Part shown: positions 19,961 to 29,823 of the stretch, piece after piece | How the letters are laid out: every line of letters starts with the position of its first letter | Position numbering within the stretch: position 1 is the first letter of the stretch | From: Aquanectria penicillioides | Taxonomy: Eukaryota; Ascomycota; Sordariomycetes; Hypocreales; Nectriaceae | Reading direction: 5' to 3' | NCBI GenBank assembly: GCA_003415625.1 | Contig: PYIU01000004.1 | Span: forward strand, 4,278,001-4,342,000 | DNA: 64,000 nt | Translations under genes and position numbers: made by a program | The notes under the pieces: model-generated | Databases searched by the model: none | Told to the model about the DNA's origin: nothing | What the model saw: only the letters and a program-made list of their open reading frames with translations

Positions 19961-22301
19961 ATGCGCCGCATATCACGATCCCGGGGCGGGTGTGCGAGAT
20001 GCAAGAACCAACACGTACGTACTGTGAGGCACAGGTCGTCTGTGTGTGTTAGTGTTGGATAATGTCGAATGCGCTTTCTCTCATTCATGTCTTTGTTCCC
20101 CTGTATCATCTTGTTCCAGCACGTCGTTGTTGATTTGATTTACCCCCTGTCTGCATCATCATCATCATCGTCTGACAGAAACCATGCTTAGATGAAATGT
20201 GACGAAGAGCGCCCTGCTTGCGGACGCTGTGTAAGAGCAAAGGCAAAATGTCCCGGATACCAAAAGCCCATCCGGTGGTCCAGGAAGCACGAGTTTCTGC
20301 CAAATAATAATGACAATGACTCGACGACCGAGGCCGGGGCCGAAACAGATTCGCAGCTGCCAAGTCCATCCAAGTCATCTGTGCTCCCTGCCGACACACA
20401 GTCGCTACTATCCATCGCCGGAGACGACGTGGCAGCCTTTACGGGAGACATAATCTCTCGTCCCAGTAACCGGTTGGGAGACTCCGAGCTGGACGTAAAC
20501 GACTGGCTCGTTGACTTGACTTCCTTCAGTTTCCCCAGACCAGACCCATCCATGATTCCTCTATCCCAAGACGTGCTCAACATCGTGGAGCAACAAGCTT
20601 CCGATTCGATACCGTGGCTGCGGCAAGATGCGAGATCGGATCTTGACCAAGATATTCAAAACGTATTATCAGATAGAGACGTCGATATCATGACGCTTGA
20701 GAGCCCGCAAACGACACACATCAACGACCTCTCGCAAGATGGCGAGGAAGTGGATTCATCACCAGTCGTGTCGTCCTCCGTCTCCATCGGACCCAAGTTG
20801 ACCGACACGTCCACGCTGCTATCCGATTTCTATTTTCAAGAGACTGCAGGATTCTATTCGGTGTATGATGGAGGAATGAACCCTTTCCGGTCCCTGGTTG
20901 CCCGCCTATGGACCCAGTCCCGCGTCATTTATTGTGCAATGCAGAGCATGGCCGCCACTGGGCTCGAAAGCCTATATCCGATCCTGGGCTCTATTGGCAG
21001 GGAACACAGACAAGAAACGGTTGAAATTTTGCTGGCAAACGAGGATTGCGACGAAACTTCGCTCTTGGCCCTGCTCATGATTGGAGTCTCGTCAAGTTGG
21101 CATGACCCAACCGACAGCGGGGTTTCCTTGTTCAACTCGTTCCAGAACCGCATGAAGCGAGCAATAGCCCGAGAATATTTCCTCAAGAACAGCAACAACT
21201 ATCGCTTCTTCCACGAATCGCTCGTGTATTGGCAAATGCTGCTGTCGTTCGTGGTCGACGACTTCAAAATGGGGTCTTACCAGATGTGGGCCAACCCATT
21301 GTAAGTGGAGTTTCCCCAGCTTACATGCATCTCTTACTCACAACAGGACCAGGTTAGGCCCAGTTCAGGGCCCCTCAATTGACCTGCAGGCACCGCATCC
21401 TTGGACCGGCGTCGGTCACGAAGTCCAAAAGACGCTCTGCGACATTGGCCGTCTCGTTCGATCACAGCGCCAACAAGCTCGAGTGCCAGTGACAATCACG
21501 CAGGGCCACGTCGACCGACTTCAGAATAGCATAATCAAAGCTTTTGAGCTCGAGGCTCGTCTTATACAGTCATCACTACCGCGGGAGGACCAGATTATCA
21601 ACCCAGAAGATGGCAACACGCCGGTTCAGCATCTTCTCAAGTTTGCTCAGGTTTATAGGCTGGTGGGACTGTTGCAGATATATCGGGTGTTCCCGGACAT
21701 TCTCTGGCAGAGACTACAGTCCCCGCCGTCTGAATTAGGACCCGACCTCCAGCCATTCTTCGATTCCATCTACCGACAGGCGACCCCGTGGGACAACGAG
21801 AGAGGATACTCGGCGCAGAGTGCAGCACGGCAGGATCTCGGCAGTTGGTTGACATTGTTTACGCTCAACATATTGAAGTTGTTTCAACAAGTCCCCGTGG
21901 AATCTGGGACCCGCGCATTTCAGCCATTCTTGCTCGTGGCGTGTGCCAGTGAACTCCGCGTTCCTCCTCAATCAAGCGGCGTTGATGCCGGATATTCTCC
22001 CGATGTGGCCACAAAGTTTGCCTCAAACAGACCACAAAAGAAATTCGTGCCGGATATGACATTAAAGGCCGTTGAAGTGCTGCGAGCGCGAGGCATGGTT
22101 CTAGGCCGCCTGGAGATGCTGGCCCACCTGCTTCCGCCCAAACCCCACCACCAATGCATTTGCGTTGTCAAGGAAATTTGGAGAAAGATGGATGCTCTGT
22201 CTACAGAAGTCCCCGGCGTGGAATTTCCTGCAGGCTCTCACGAATCGGTGTTTTGGATGGATATCATGATTGAAAACGGCTGGGAGACGATAATGGGATA
22301 G
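19961..22301 (+). CDS. Zn(II)2Cys6 transcription factor, paralogue of regulator 1 (regulator 2), 705 aa
   Basis: Exons are 19961-20014, 20192-21300 and 21347-22301. Intron 1 is long (177 bp) and splits the zinc cluster at the same codon as in regulator 1: GCARCKNQH joined to MKCDEERPACGRC. Intron 2 is 46 bp (GTAAGT...CAACAG) and restores LTRLGPVQG. Zinc cluster spacing is C-x2-C-x6-C-x6-C-x2-C-x6-C. The acidic/serine linker is followed by a helical Fungal_trans_2-like domain: LTDTSTLLSDFYFQETAGFY, LLKFAQVYRLVGLLQIYRVF, ESGTRAFQPFLL, LGRLEMLAHLLPPKP and a terminal WMDIMIENGWETIMG. Length and motif order match regulator 1, so the pair arose by gene duplication and inversion. It likely controls nearby genes, but no target site can be named. 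Confidence 0.88.
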
Positions 22302-22787
22302 TTTGGTGCAAGGAGCAAGGCATGGAGGCGCTCAACGAGACCATAGTAACGAATGCACACATTGGCCCAGCGGGTCTGAATAATTCCAAATTAGGCCTAA
22401 TAGCTTTCCAAGTAGGATCGTGGAGATCCTTGCCAGGCATCTATAGCTAGTGCCATCTACGGGGTAATTGTGGGCTCTTGCGCTATACGTGGAAGAGGGG
22501 GCCACCAAAATCTCACGAAAACCGCATATCTAGAGCAACATTGCTTTCAAAATTGCTTCTCCACTACCGGTAGAAAATGTGTTGCGGTCAAAGTCCGCCA
22601 TACGTAACTCTTGACGGTTAATTGTAGATAAATACCTGTATTTCCAAACATAATTGTCATCTGAACCATCGCAAACATTGCCCATCGTTGCTTGACTACT
22701 TCTTGTCCTATTTCGGATTTCGAATATATCCAACAGTCCAAGATTCGCCACCAATTGCGAGTTGATTCGCATCTACAGTGACTCAAC
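22302..22787. other. Intergenic, promoter of the flavin-reductase-like gene
   Basis: No coding signal. AT-rich directly before the next ATG. Confidence 0.4.
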
Positions 22788-23528
22788 ATGGCACATGACA
22801 CGCATGGAATCATTTCTCCTGCAATCCTCTACTGGGGCACTCCTGTCATTCTCGTCTCCTCCGAGAACGAGGACGGAACATCCAACATATGCGCCATTTC
22901 GGCCGTCTTTTGGCTTGGCCATCGGTGTATTCTCGGCTTCGGCTCGGAGAGCAAAACTCCGCAAAACATTCTCCGGACAAAGCAATGCGTCGTCAACATG
23001 CCCGACGACACCATGGCGAGGCACGTAAATGCGCTAGCGTCGACTACGGGCACGGAGTTTCCCTCCGACTCCAAGCGGTCACGCGGATACCGTTTCGTCA
23101 AGGACAAGTGGGCTTGCGCGGAGCTTACGCCGCAGGCCTCCGACTTCGTTCGTCCGGCGCGCATTCAGCAGTGCCCAGTTCAGATGGAGTGCCAGTTGGT
23201 GAACAGCCACGGCCTGATGGAGGATCTTTCCGATCGAGCGGGCTTGCTCGTTGCGTTTGAGCTGCAAGTCCTGCGAGTTCATGTGGTCGAGGGACTGCGT
23301 ATGCCTGGGTACCCGAATCGAATCAACCCTGACAAGTGGAAGCCCATGTTCATGTCCTTTCAGGAGCTTTACGGGTTTTCGGATGGGAAACTTTCCAAGA
23401 GCGAGTTGGCTCGGGTCGACGAGGAGAAGTACCGAGCTCTGACCCGCAGCGACGCTGTGGAGTTGCCGGGTGACAAGGACAAGGAATTGGTCGAATCAGA
23501 GAGGGTCAAGACGGACCCATTTGACTAG
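22788..23528 (+). CDS. Flavin reductase-like FMN-binding split-barrel protein, 246 aa
   Basis: A single-exon cytosolic protein of the flavin reductase-like/flavoredoxin family (PF01613 type) that binds FMN and can pass electrons from NAD(P)H to a partner or carry out a flavin-linked reduction. The start is ATG 22788 (CAACATGG). Seen in the sequence: an N-terminal PAILYWGTPVILVSSENEDG strand pair, TSNICAISAVFWLGHRCILGF (the flavin phosphate-binding Ser/Thr region), SKTPQNILRTKQCVVNMPDD and a CQLVNSH strand. The length fits the family. It sits between regulator 2 and DUF3445 copy 2. Bacterial oxidative N-demethylases need flavin-dependent electron-transfer partners, so a role as reductase for the DUF3445 proteins is conceivable but unproven. 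Confidence 0.82.
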   Translation: MAHDTHGIISPAILYWGTPVILVSSENEDGTSNICAISAVFWLGHRCILGFGSESKTPQNILRTKQCVVNMPDDTMARHVNALASTTGTEFPSDSKRSRGYRFVKDKWACAELTPQASDFVRPARIQQCPVQMECQLVNSHGLMEDLSDRAGLLVAFELQVLRVHVVEGLRMPGYPNRINPDKWKPMFMSFQELYGFSDGKLSKSELARVDEEKYRALTRSDAVELPGDKDKELVESERVKTDPFD

Positions 23529-23934
23529 TATACTCTAATGTCATCCTATATAGAGCATAGATCTTGGATAGATTTCTTTTCGATGGCCTGTATCGCGAGC
23601 ATGGTGGTTATGGTGGGGTTTGAATACAGCAACGCCGAAGTTTGGGGTTTGACAGTCTACACGCTCAAGTTCTCGTTCGGGCATTGGACTACCTCTTGTC
23701 AGGTCACTTCAATCACATCACCATTTCTTCAGTCTCATCGTTCATAATATGTCTAATACATATACTCGGGCCGGTTCCGATCTACAAACTTGTGTCGGTC
23801 GCCTCTACGGCTCTCCCCAGGATAATACTCTTCCATCACAATGAACAGTGACTCGAGTGTGCAAAAAGAAAATCGCTGCCAATACATCCAATCATCATAT
23901 CCTTCATCTCATCAATGCATTATGAAATGTGGAC
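23529..23934. other. Convergent 3' region
   Basis: AT-rich, with no coding signal. It separates the flavin-reductase-like gene from DUF3445 copy 2, which converge. Confidence 0.4.
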
Positions 23935-25482
23935 TTATTCCAGTCTCCATTTTCTCTCCCAGTCCTTGAAGAAGGGCATGTCATCCAACGTCTGATGCTT
24001 CCAGTCCTTTTCAATCAGACCCTGCTCGAGCTGGAACTTTTCATACGATGCCAACACAGGCTTAGCAACATGTTCAACATGCCACGTGCCCTTGTACTTC
24101 ATGAGGTTTTCTTTGCCTTCATTGAGGATCTTCAAAACCAAGGAGGGGACGTAGGGCTCATCCTTGAACTCTGTAATTGGAGTGAATAGAGCCTTAAAAT
24201 TGAACACGATGCCTCCTGATAATGGGAGTCGGCGCAGTGTTTGCCAATCCACGCGCAGGTGGAGGTCTTCTTCTTTGAGTGATGGGTTCTGAGTCTCGCG
24301 GTGGCTAAAGTCTGGGTGATCAGCAGGTAGGTACAGCGGCTGTCCAATCTCGAGACCCCATGAGCCTCGCTGAATAGGACTGTTTGCTGGCATCTTGGTG
24401 AAAAATCTAATTTGTATTAGCGAATTAGACAAGTCAACATTTTTATGACACAGTACATACCGGTCCATGCTAAACTCCATCTTTTCCTTATAGTCGGGCA
24501 CAGTCTTGTGGATGGCAGGCAGTCCAAGTCCCATCTTCTCGCGAAGGTTCCATCCGACAGATGAGCAGATAACACCAGCTCTAAAGCAATACCGACCAGT
24601 ATCTGGATCGCGTAGTGTGATTGCGAAGTCCTCGGGGACATTATTCAGGAGAACATGCAGTGGATCCTCCTTGCCAAGATTATGCATAGTACCAAGAATG
24701 TTATTCGCCAAGATGTTTCCGGCGACTTGAAATTGGTTAGGGTATCGAGCGCAAAGGAATTGGATAATCATTTCCATCAGTTCTTTGCAAGCGAGTTCGG
24801 AACCGGGCAACGACTGGAGTACATCGTGACCGTGCTGCTTAAAGAGGGCTTGACGTTGTGCAATTCGTTGTCGGTACGAGTTCTCCAGTTCAATCCAGAA
24901 ATCGGGCTCCATTTTCTTAAACGCTTCGAGTTGAGTATAGGTTAGTAGTGGATACCAAGATGCAAGGGCCTGCTTACACATTGTCTGGTGATAGGCCCAT
25001 CTGAATGGTCTATACGGTCTTGGCACGGCATTGTCGATGTTGAAGTTCATCACTGGGGAGGGCAAGGGAATGCCCGACAGCTTCGCATAGTTCGGGAAGT
25101 CACCGAGCTTGCGGACCTCATCAACGCTGTAGCCGGTAAACACATACTTGGAGGGATGTGCAACGCGGAAGCTCTCGTCGAGTTTCAAGATTGCAGACTT
25201 TGGGGCGTTTGACAGATCCACAATAGCGGGAACATTCGATCGAGGAAGGAGTTCGGCAAGTGCGCCTCGAGTTAAAGGTGGGAATACCCTCACATATTCA
25301 GATTCGATAAGTTTCTTTGATTGGTCGACCTTGGGTTTCGAAACGAAACTGGAAATACTGCTGAGAGCCTTACGGTTATACAGCAACGCGTGGAGAACGA
25401 CAGACAAGGCACCGACAGACAGTAAAATGCCAAGCAGTGCAGGGCCCACGCCAAACTGGGTAAATTCAGTGAGAACAACCAT
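23935..25482 (-). CDS. Membrane-anchored DUF3445 haem protein, copy 2, 2 exons, 497 aa
   Basis: A paralogue of the 12078-13280 gene. Exon 1 is 25482-24461 and exon 2 is 24406-23935. The 54-bp intron (GTATGT...GCTAATA...ATTAG) is a multiple of three without stops, so an unspliced transcript would add 18 residues. Splicing gives FSMDRFFTKMPANSPIQRGS, which aligns with copy 1. The ATG at 25482 has good context (GCCATGG). A transmembrane helix follows (FGVGPALLGILLSVGALSVV, ~residues 9-28). Then comes a ~100-residue extension absent from copy 1, and the DUF3445 core: YRPFRWAYHQTMCKQALASW, DFWIELENSYRQRIAQRQAL, FLCARYPNQFQ, EDFAITLRDPDTGRYCFRAG and DWQTLRRLPLSGGIVFNFKA. Copy 2 has RVDWQTLRRLP where copy 1 has RSERQSLRRLP, so chemistry or substrate may differ. 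The likely site is the ER or another membrane. The substrate is unknown. Confidence 0.83.
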   Translation of the reverse strand: MVVLTEFTQFGVGPALLGILLSVGALSVVLHALLYNRKALSSISSFVSKPKVDQSKKLIESEYVRVFPPLTRGALAELLPRSNVPAIVDLSNAPKSAILKLDESFRVAHPSKYVFTGYSVDEVRKLGDFPNYAKLSGIPLPSPVMNFNIDNAVPRPYRPFRWAYHQTMCKQALASWYPLLTYTQLEAFKKMEPDFWIELENSYRQRIAQRQALFKQHGHDVLQSLPGSELACKELMEMIIQFLCARYPNQFQVAGNILANNILGTMHNLGKEDPLHVLLNNVPEDFAITLRDPDTGRYCFRAGVICSSVGWNLREKMGLGLPAIHKTVPDYKEKMEFSMDRYVLCHKNVDLSNSLIQIRFFTKMPANSPIQRGSWGLEIGQPLYLPADHPDFSHRETQNPSLKEEDLHLRVDWQTLRRLPLSGGIVFNFKALFTPITEFKDEPYVPSLVLKILNEGKENLMKYKGTWHVEHVAKPVLASYEKFQLEQGLIEKDWKHQTLDDMPFFKDWERKWRLE

Positions 25483-26622
25483 GGCGATCAGTACAGGCTT
25501 AGGCGCAGTGTGGCGTGTGGAGATAAGGGACACAAATTCCAAGGACGTAATTGAATGAGTAGACGACAACTAGCTTTTGTATGCATCACGACATCGACAA
25601 ATCTACAGCCACCCGACCATGCGATAAGATTTGGTGGTGTCTTGACGATGCGACAACAGGCAAATGATCACGTCCACAACGCCCGGACCGTCTATCGACG
25701 CCGAAAGAGGACATCTTTGGAGTCTAGCCAGCAACATGAGCGAAGTGGCCAGGACCGACTTACTCTGTCCGGCTAGAGGTTCTGGGCGGGAACGCGGGGT
25801 AGACGAATGTTCCATGGGATCGATCAACAAGGACCAAGATACTCATTGGAGCCGCGGGATGATAAAGGTGCGCCACGGCATCCTGTGAATGGCTGATGCT
25901 GGTCGGGGAGATTTGATATGCTAACCGAATCTAGATAATCTTTGAGGTTGATGCAAACCCCACTTTGGTGTTGCAGTGATAAGGGAGGGAGGGCCTGGCA
26001 GCATGTACAAGGGAATCAGGGTTGGCGAGGAACAAGGAATAGATGATAAGGGAAGGTGATTTGAGAGCAGACGCACAAAGAGATTCGGCCCAGGGGGAGA
26101 ACACGAGGATCCCTCGGTCGCGTTCCGTGACACGTGTGGCAGCCAAAGTGATAGAGTTGGAGGCTTTCCCATGGCACATTCCTCGGAGCCCGGCCGCAGC
26201 GACTGAGGCTGAGTTACTGAGTACAAGTCTTGTACAGCTGTGGATGCGGTGTACGCAAAGGCTTGAGACAGGGTCGGCTGATCTCCATGTCATCCTGCAG
26301 CTAAACCTGGGCTCCCTGAAACATTGCTCAAGCAGTGAACCTGGAATGTGCTACCGTCACAATTTGCCCGGCCGTGCCGGGATCGATCACCGCTCTTCTC
26401 ACGGATCATGCTTGCGGTATTGTCATCAGAGAAGTTATGAAACGGCAGTTGTGAGGATATCTCGATTATTATTGTAGGTATATGCAGAAAGGAAACCATC
26501 CGAATGCAGCGCTCGCTGTCTTGACGGCTGTACAATGCTCTGTCATGGAGAACCCATGCATGTGAACCTCTATGCGTTCCAATTTAAACCACCAAATCTG
26601 CGCAATAACTCAATCAATCCAA
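25483..26622. other. Intergenic between DUF3445 copy 2 and the ammonium permease
   Basis: The 5' region of DUF3445 copy 2 and 3' flank of the permease. Short frames exist, but none has codon structure or recognisable motifs. Confidence 0.4.
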
Positions 26623-28312
26623 TCAATCTTTCTTGGTCTCTTCGGTCATGGGGACAGCAGTCGTGATGGACCCAGAGCCGCGAGAAACACCATCAGTCAT
26701 GACCATGCCTTCACCCATCATGTCCTCCCAGTCCACATCGGTGAGGTAGGCAAAGTCGAGACCTCGGACTTCGCTCTCCTCGCTGGCACGAAGGTGAAGG
26801 CCGGGGATCTTGTTGATCACGAAGAGGAGGAGGCACGAAATGACAAATGACCAGGCGGCACAAGTCGTGGCGCCCGCCAGCTGGAGTCCGAGCTGACGCC
26901 AGTTGTGGTTCCACCAGCCACCAGCATACGCGTCGCCACTGACACCATCTAGAGCGGGTACGAATTGAGCGGCGAAAAGACCGGTCAAAATGTCACCAAA
27001 GTAGCCACCGACGCCGTGGATGGCGAAAATATCGAGGCCCTCGTCGACACCGAGAAGGTACTTGTACTTGGCGGCGTAGAAGCAGACGACGGAGGTCAAC
27101 AGACCAATGAGCGCAGAAACATAGACAGGGACTGTGAAATGGGTTAGTGTGACTCCACAAGCTACATGGTAATTGTTTATGACGTACTGAAGCCGGCAGC
27201 GGGGGTGATTCCCACGAGGCCGGCGATGATGCCGGAGCAGAAGCCCACCAGGCTGAACTTCTTGGTGTAGATGTAGTCGAGGATGACCCAGCCGATGCCG
27301 CCACCGCAAGCAGCAAAGTTGGTGTTGACAACGACGTAGATGGATCGCAGGCTCAGGTTGGCAGTGCTGGCTCCGTTAAAGGCGAACCACCCGAACCAGA
27401 TGAAGACGGTTCCAATGCACATGAGCAGAGGGTTGTGAGGTCGGAAGTGCACGGCCTTCTTTTCCTCACTCTTGTCAGTGATTCGAGGTCCCAGCATCAT
27501 GGACCAGGCCAGAGCACCGAATCCACTGGCAATATGGACGGGACCAGAGCCAGCAAAGTCGTAGAGTCCAAGCTGGTACAGCCAGCCGCTGGGGTTCCAC
27601 TCCCAGTATGCGAGACTAGAGGACGGGAAATGTAAGCGGTTGAAACTGTATGATCTCATGGGTCTTTCTTCACTCACATGTAGTACACAAAGGTGGTCCA
27701 GCAGAGAAGGAAAACCATGCTAGGCAAGAGACGGCCACGCTCCAGCATGGCTCCAGCCAAGATCATGGCAGTAGCAGTGACGAAAGTGAAGCCAAAAGCG
27801 GCATCTCCAAGGACAACATGTCAGTAATGGATCGTAGGAGAATATCACAGGGCAACAATAAAACATACAAAGAATGTCGGGAATGTCAGTGTTTGCCAGT
27901 GATGGAGAGGCAAGCACATTGTGGAGGCCTGCCAGGGACAGATCTCCCAAGATCGGGTTGGTGGTGCGGGATTGATACAGAGAGTAACCGTAGACCCAAA
28001 ACTGGATACCACATGCGCAGGCACAGAACAGTGATTGGAAGATCATAGTAAGGGCTGCCTTCCGGCGGTGCATCCCGGCATAGAGGAAGCCAATGGCGGG
28101 AGTGATCTGCCAGCAGAGGATGGTACATACTAGCAACCAGCACAGGTCACCCTTGAAGGACGGATTGAATGAGTATTCGTCTTTGTAGCTAGCTTGCCGT
28201 CTCTATGACGTACCTTGTCGTATGGAGCATTGAGATCTTGGGTGATGGGATCGCCGCCCTGAGGGTCGACGCTATAGTCGGGCCACTCGGTGACCGGCGT
28301 GATTGTCGACAT
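26623..28312 (-). CDS. Mep/Amt ammonium permease, 5 exons, 481 aa
   Basis: A plasma-membrane ammonium transporter (Mep/Amt/Rh family) with about 11 spans and an extracellular N-terminus. Exons are 28312-28214, 28151-27869, 27804-27678, 27615-27188 and 27131-26623; all introns are GT-AG and 56-64 bp, and frames join exactly. Family motifs are GDLCWLLVCTILCWQITPAI, GFTFVTATAMILAGAMLERG, YDFAGSGPVHIASG (first pore His and ammonium site region), FIWFGWFAFNGAS and DIFAIHGVGGYFGDILTGLF (second pore His). The cytosolic tail (~60 residues) contains the LRASEESEVRGLD element typical of Mep C-termini. GATA sites upstream suggest nitrogen repression. It completes a neighbourhood with a urea transporter 23 kb away and two candidate N-demethylases. 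The orthologue class (MepA or MepB) is not decided. Confidence 0.93.
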
Positions 28313-29823
28313 TTTGGCGCCTTTGGATGTCGAATTGAGCTGGATTCGGGGTTTCTGCTCGCAGCTTCACGGCTTCAAATTCAATCGCGGTTTCAGCTGG
28401 CCAAAGGCGATGCACGGGAGCAATCTCACCAAGTGCAGATAGAAAGGAGAACGCGAAGACACGCATACTTATACCTCGCCTCCTTGGCACGGTCCTTGGG
28501 ATTACTCTCGTTTCCTCAATCTCTTGGCATATACTCTAAGCCCGACCCACCAGCCAAGAACGGAACTGAATTGCGGAGGCCAAGCCCAGCTATGAAGCTG
28601 TCAACTTGTCCAAGATAAGAATTATACCCAGCACTTACGAATGAGGACCTGGGAGTGGTCAGCGGCTTATCAGTGATGCACAGAGCTTCGTTGCGCCAGC
28701 GGCAGGGGCCAAGCATTGCCAAGAGATAAAGACTCGCTTAAACCTTATCCGGAGGCTTGGTAACTGCAAGGCCTCCAGGATGGCTCCAGGATAGCTCCAG
28801 GATAGCGCGGGGTTAGGCAGCTTACCCTATATCTGGTCATCAGGGGCTCGGGGCAAGGGGAATACCAAGAATAAATGAGCTGAGGAACTGTGGATTCTCG
28901 TAGCACGTCTCGTTGTTGTCTAGGTAGATCTAGGAAATAATAACCATAGAATTCAAGATACTATTTAGTCACGTGGGGGTTGAGCTGGCCCTCGGAGAGA
29001 TGATGACGTCTAGGACATCATTTGGAGCCCATTGGACTAGTCTTGGCAGGATTGTCTCGAAACACACTGGAGCGGAACCGCACTCTCACTCTCATGTACG
29101 TACACAAACTCGAGATTTGAGCACTGGCCATTCTGATTCTGATACATGCAGGTACCTCGTACGGGTCAGAAATGGCCAAATTTTGGTTTACTTCGCGTGA
29201 CGCCGTAAAACGTATCCAAAATTATAACCACAACAAACTCCGCTTGCAGCAATGCCAAAATATGCACAGCCCAGCCAGCCCAAGGTCGCATACCAAATTG
29301 AAACTAGCCAACTGCTACTATCTGGCAGGTTTACACCTACTACTGAACATAATATTTTCATGGTGCTACTTTTTTTTAAGTAGCAGAATTGAATTCACTT
29401 GTAAAATGAGATCGTAGAGTTGAGAGATCGCGTCACTTTTATTGACTATGAGCAGATCATCCCCATTGACAGATCATGAATCACATTGCTATGTGGATGA
29501 TTGGTCTAGCGTTGAAATAATAAGCTTGAATTTATTCACGATTCGATTTTCCAAATTTAGTCCACCAACATTACCGTTAGTGCCTAGACTGAATAGTCTC
29601 GGCTATAACGGCTGCCCCCTGCTCATTGAAGCTCCACCTACCGCTAGGGAATAAAAGACACAACTCGCCTCCTAAGTGCTGTGCTCTCTGCCTTCATCCC
29701 CTCTGCCTTATTCTCATCGCCGTTCACGAAAATACGCAAGAGCTTCATTTCAGAGTTTTGCTTTATTCAAGTTTTCTTCGCCTTGACTTTGCACACTTAT
29801 ATCTTCGCCACGCATCATTTAGC
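28313..29823. other. Intergenic between ammonium permease and NLR relic
   Basis: Holds the permease promoter and a GC-to-AT transition. Past about 28900 the composition becomes AT-rich. The repeated motif GCTCCAGGATAGC near 28780-28810 is a short local duplication. No gene was seen. Confidence 0.4.
28613..28672. promoter_or_regulatory. GATA (AreA/NIT2-type) sites upstream of the ammonium permease
   Basis: AGATAAG at 28613-28619 and CTTATCA (inverse of TGATAAG) at 28666-28672 lie 300-360 bp upstream of the permease ATG. Further GATAA cores occur near 28724 and 28743. This matches nitrogen-regulated Mep promoters, but binding is inferred. Confidence 0.5.
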
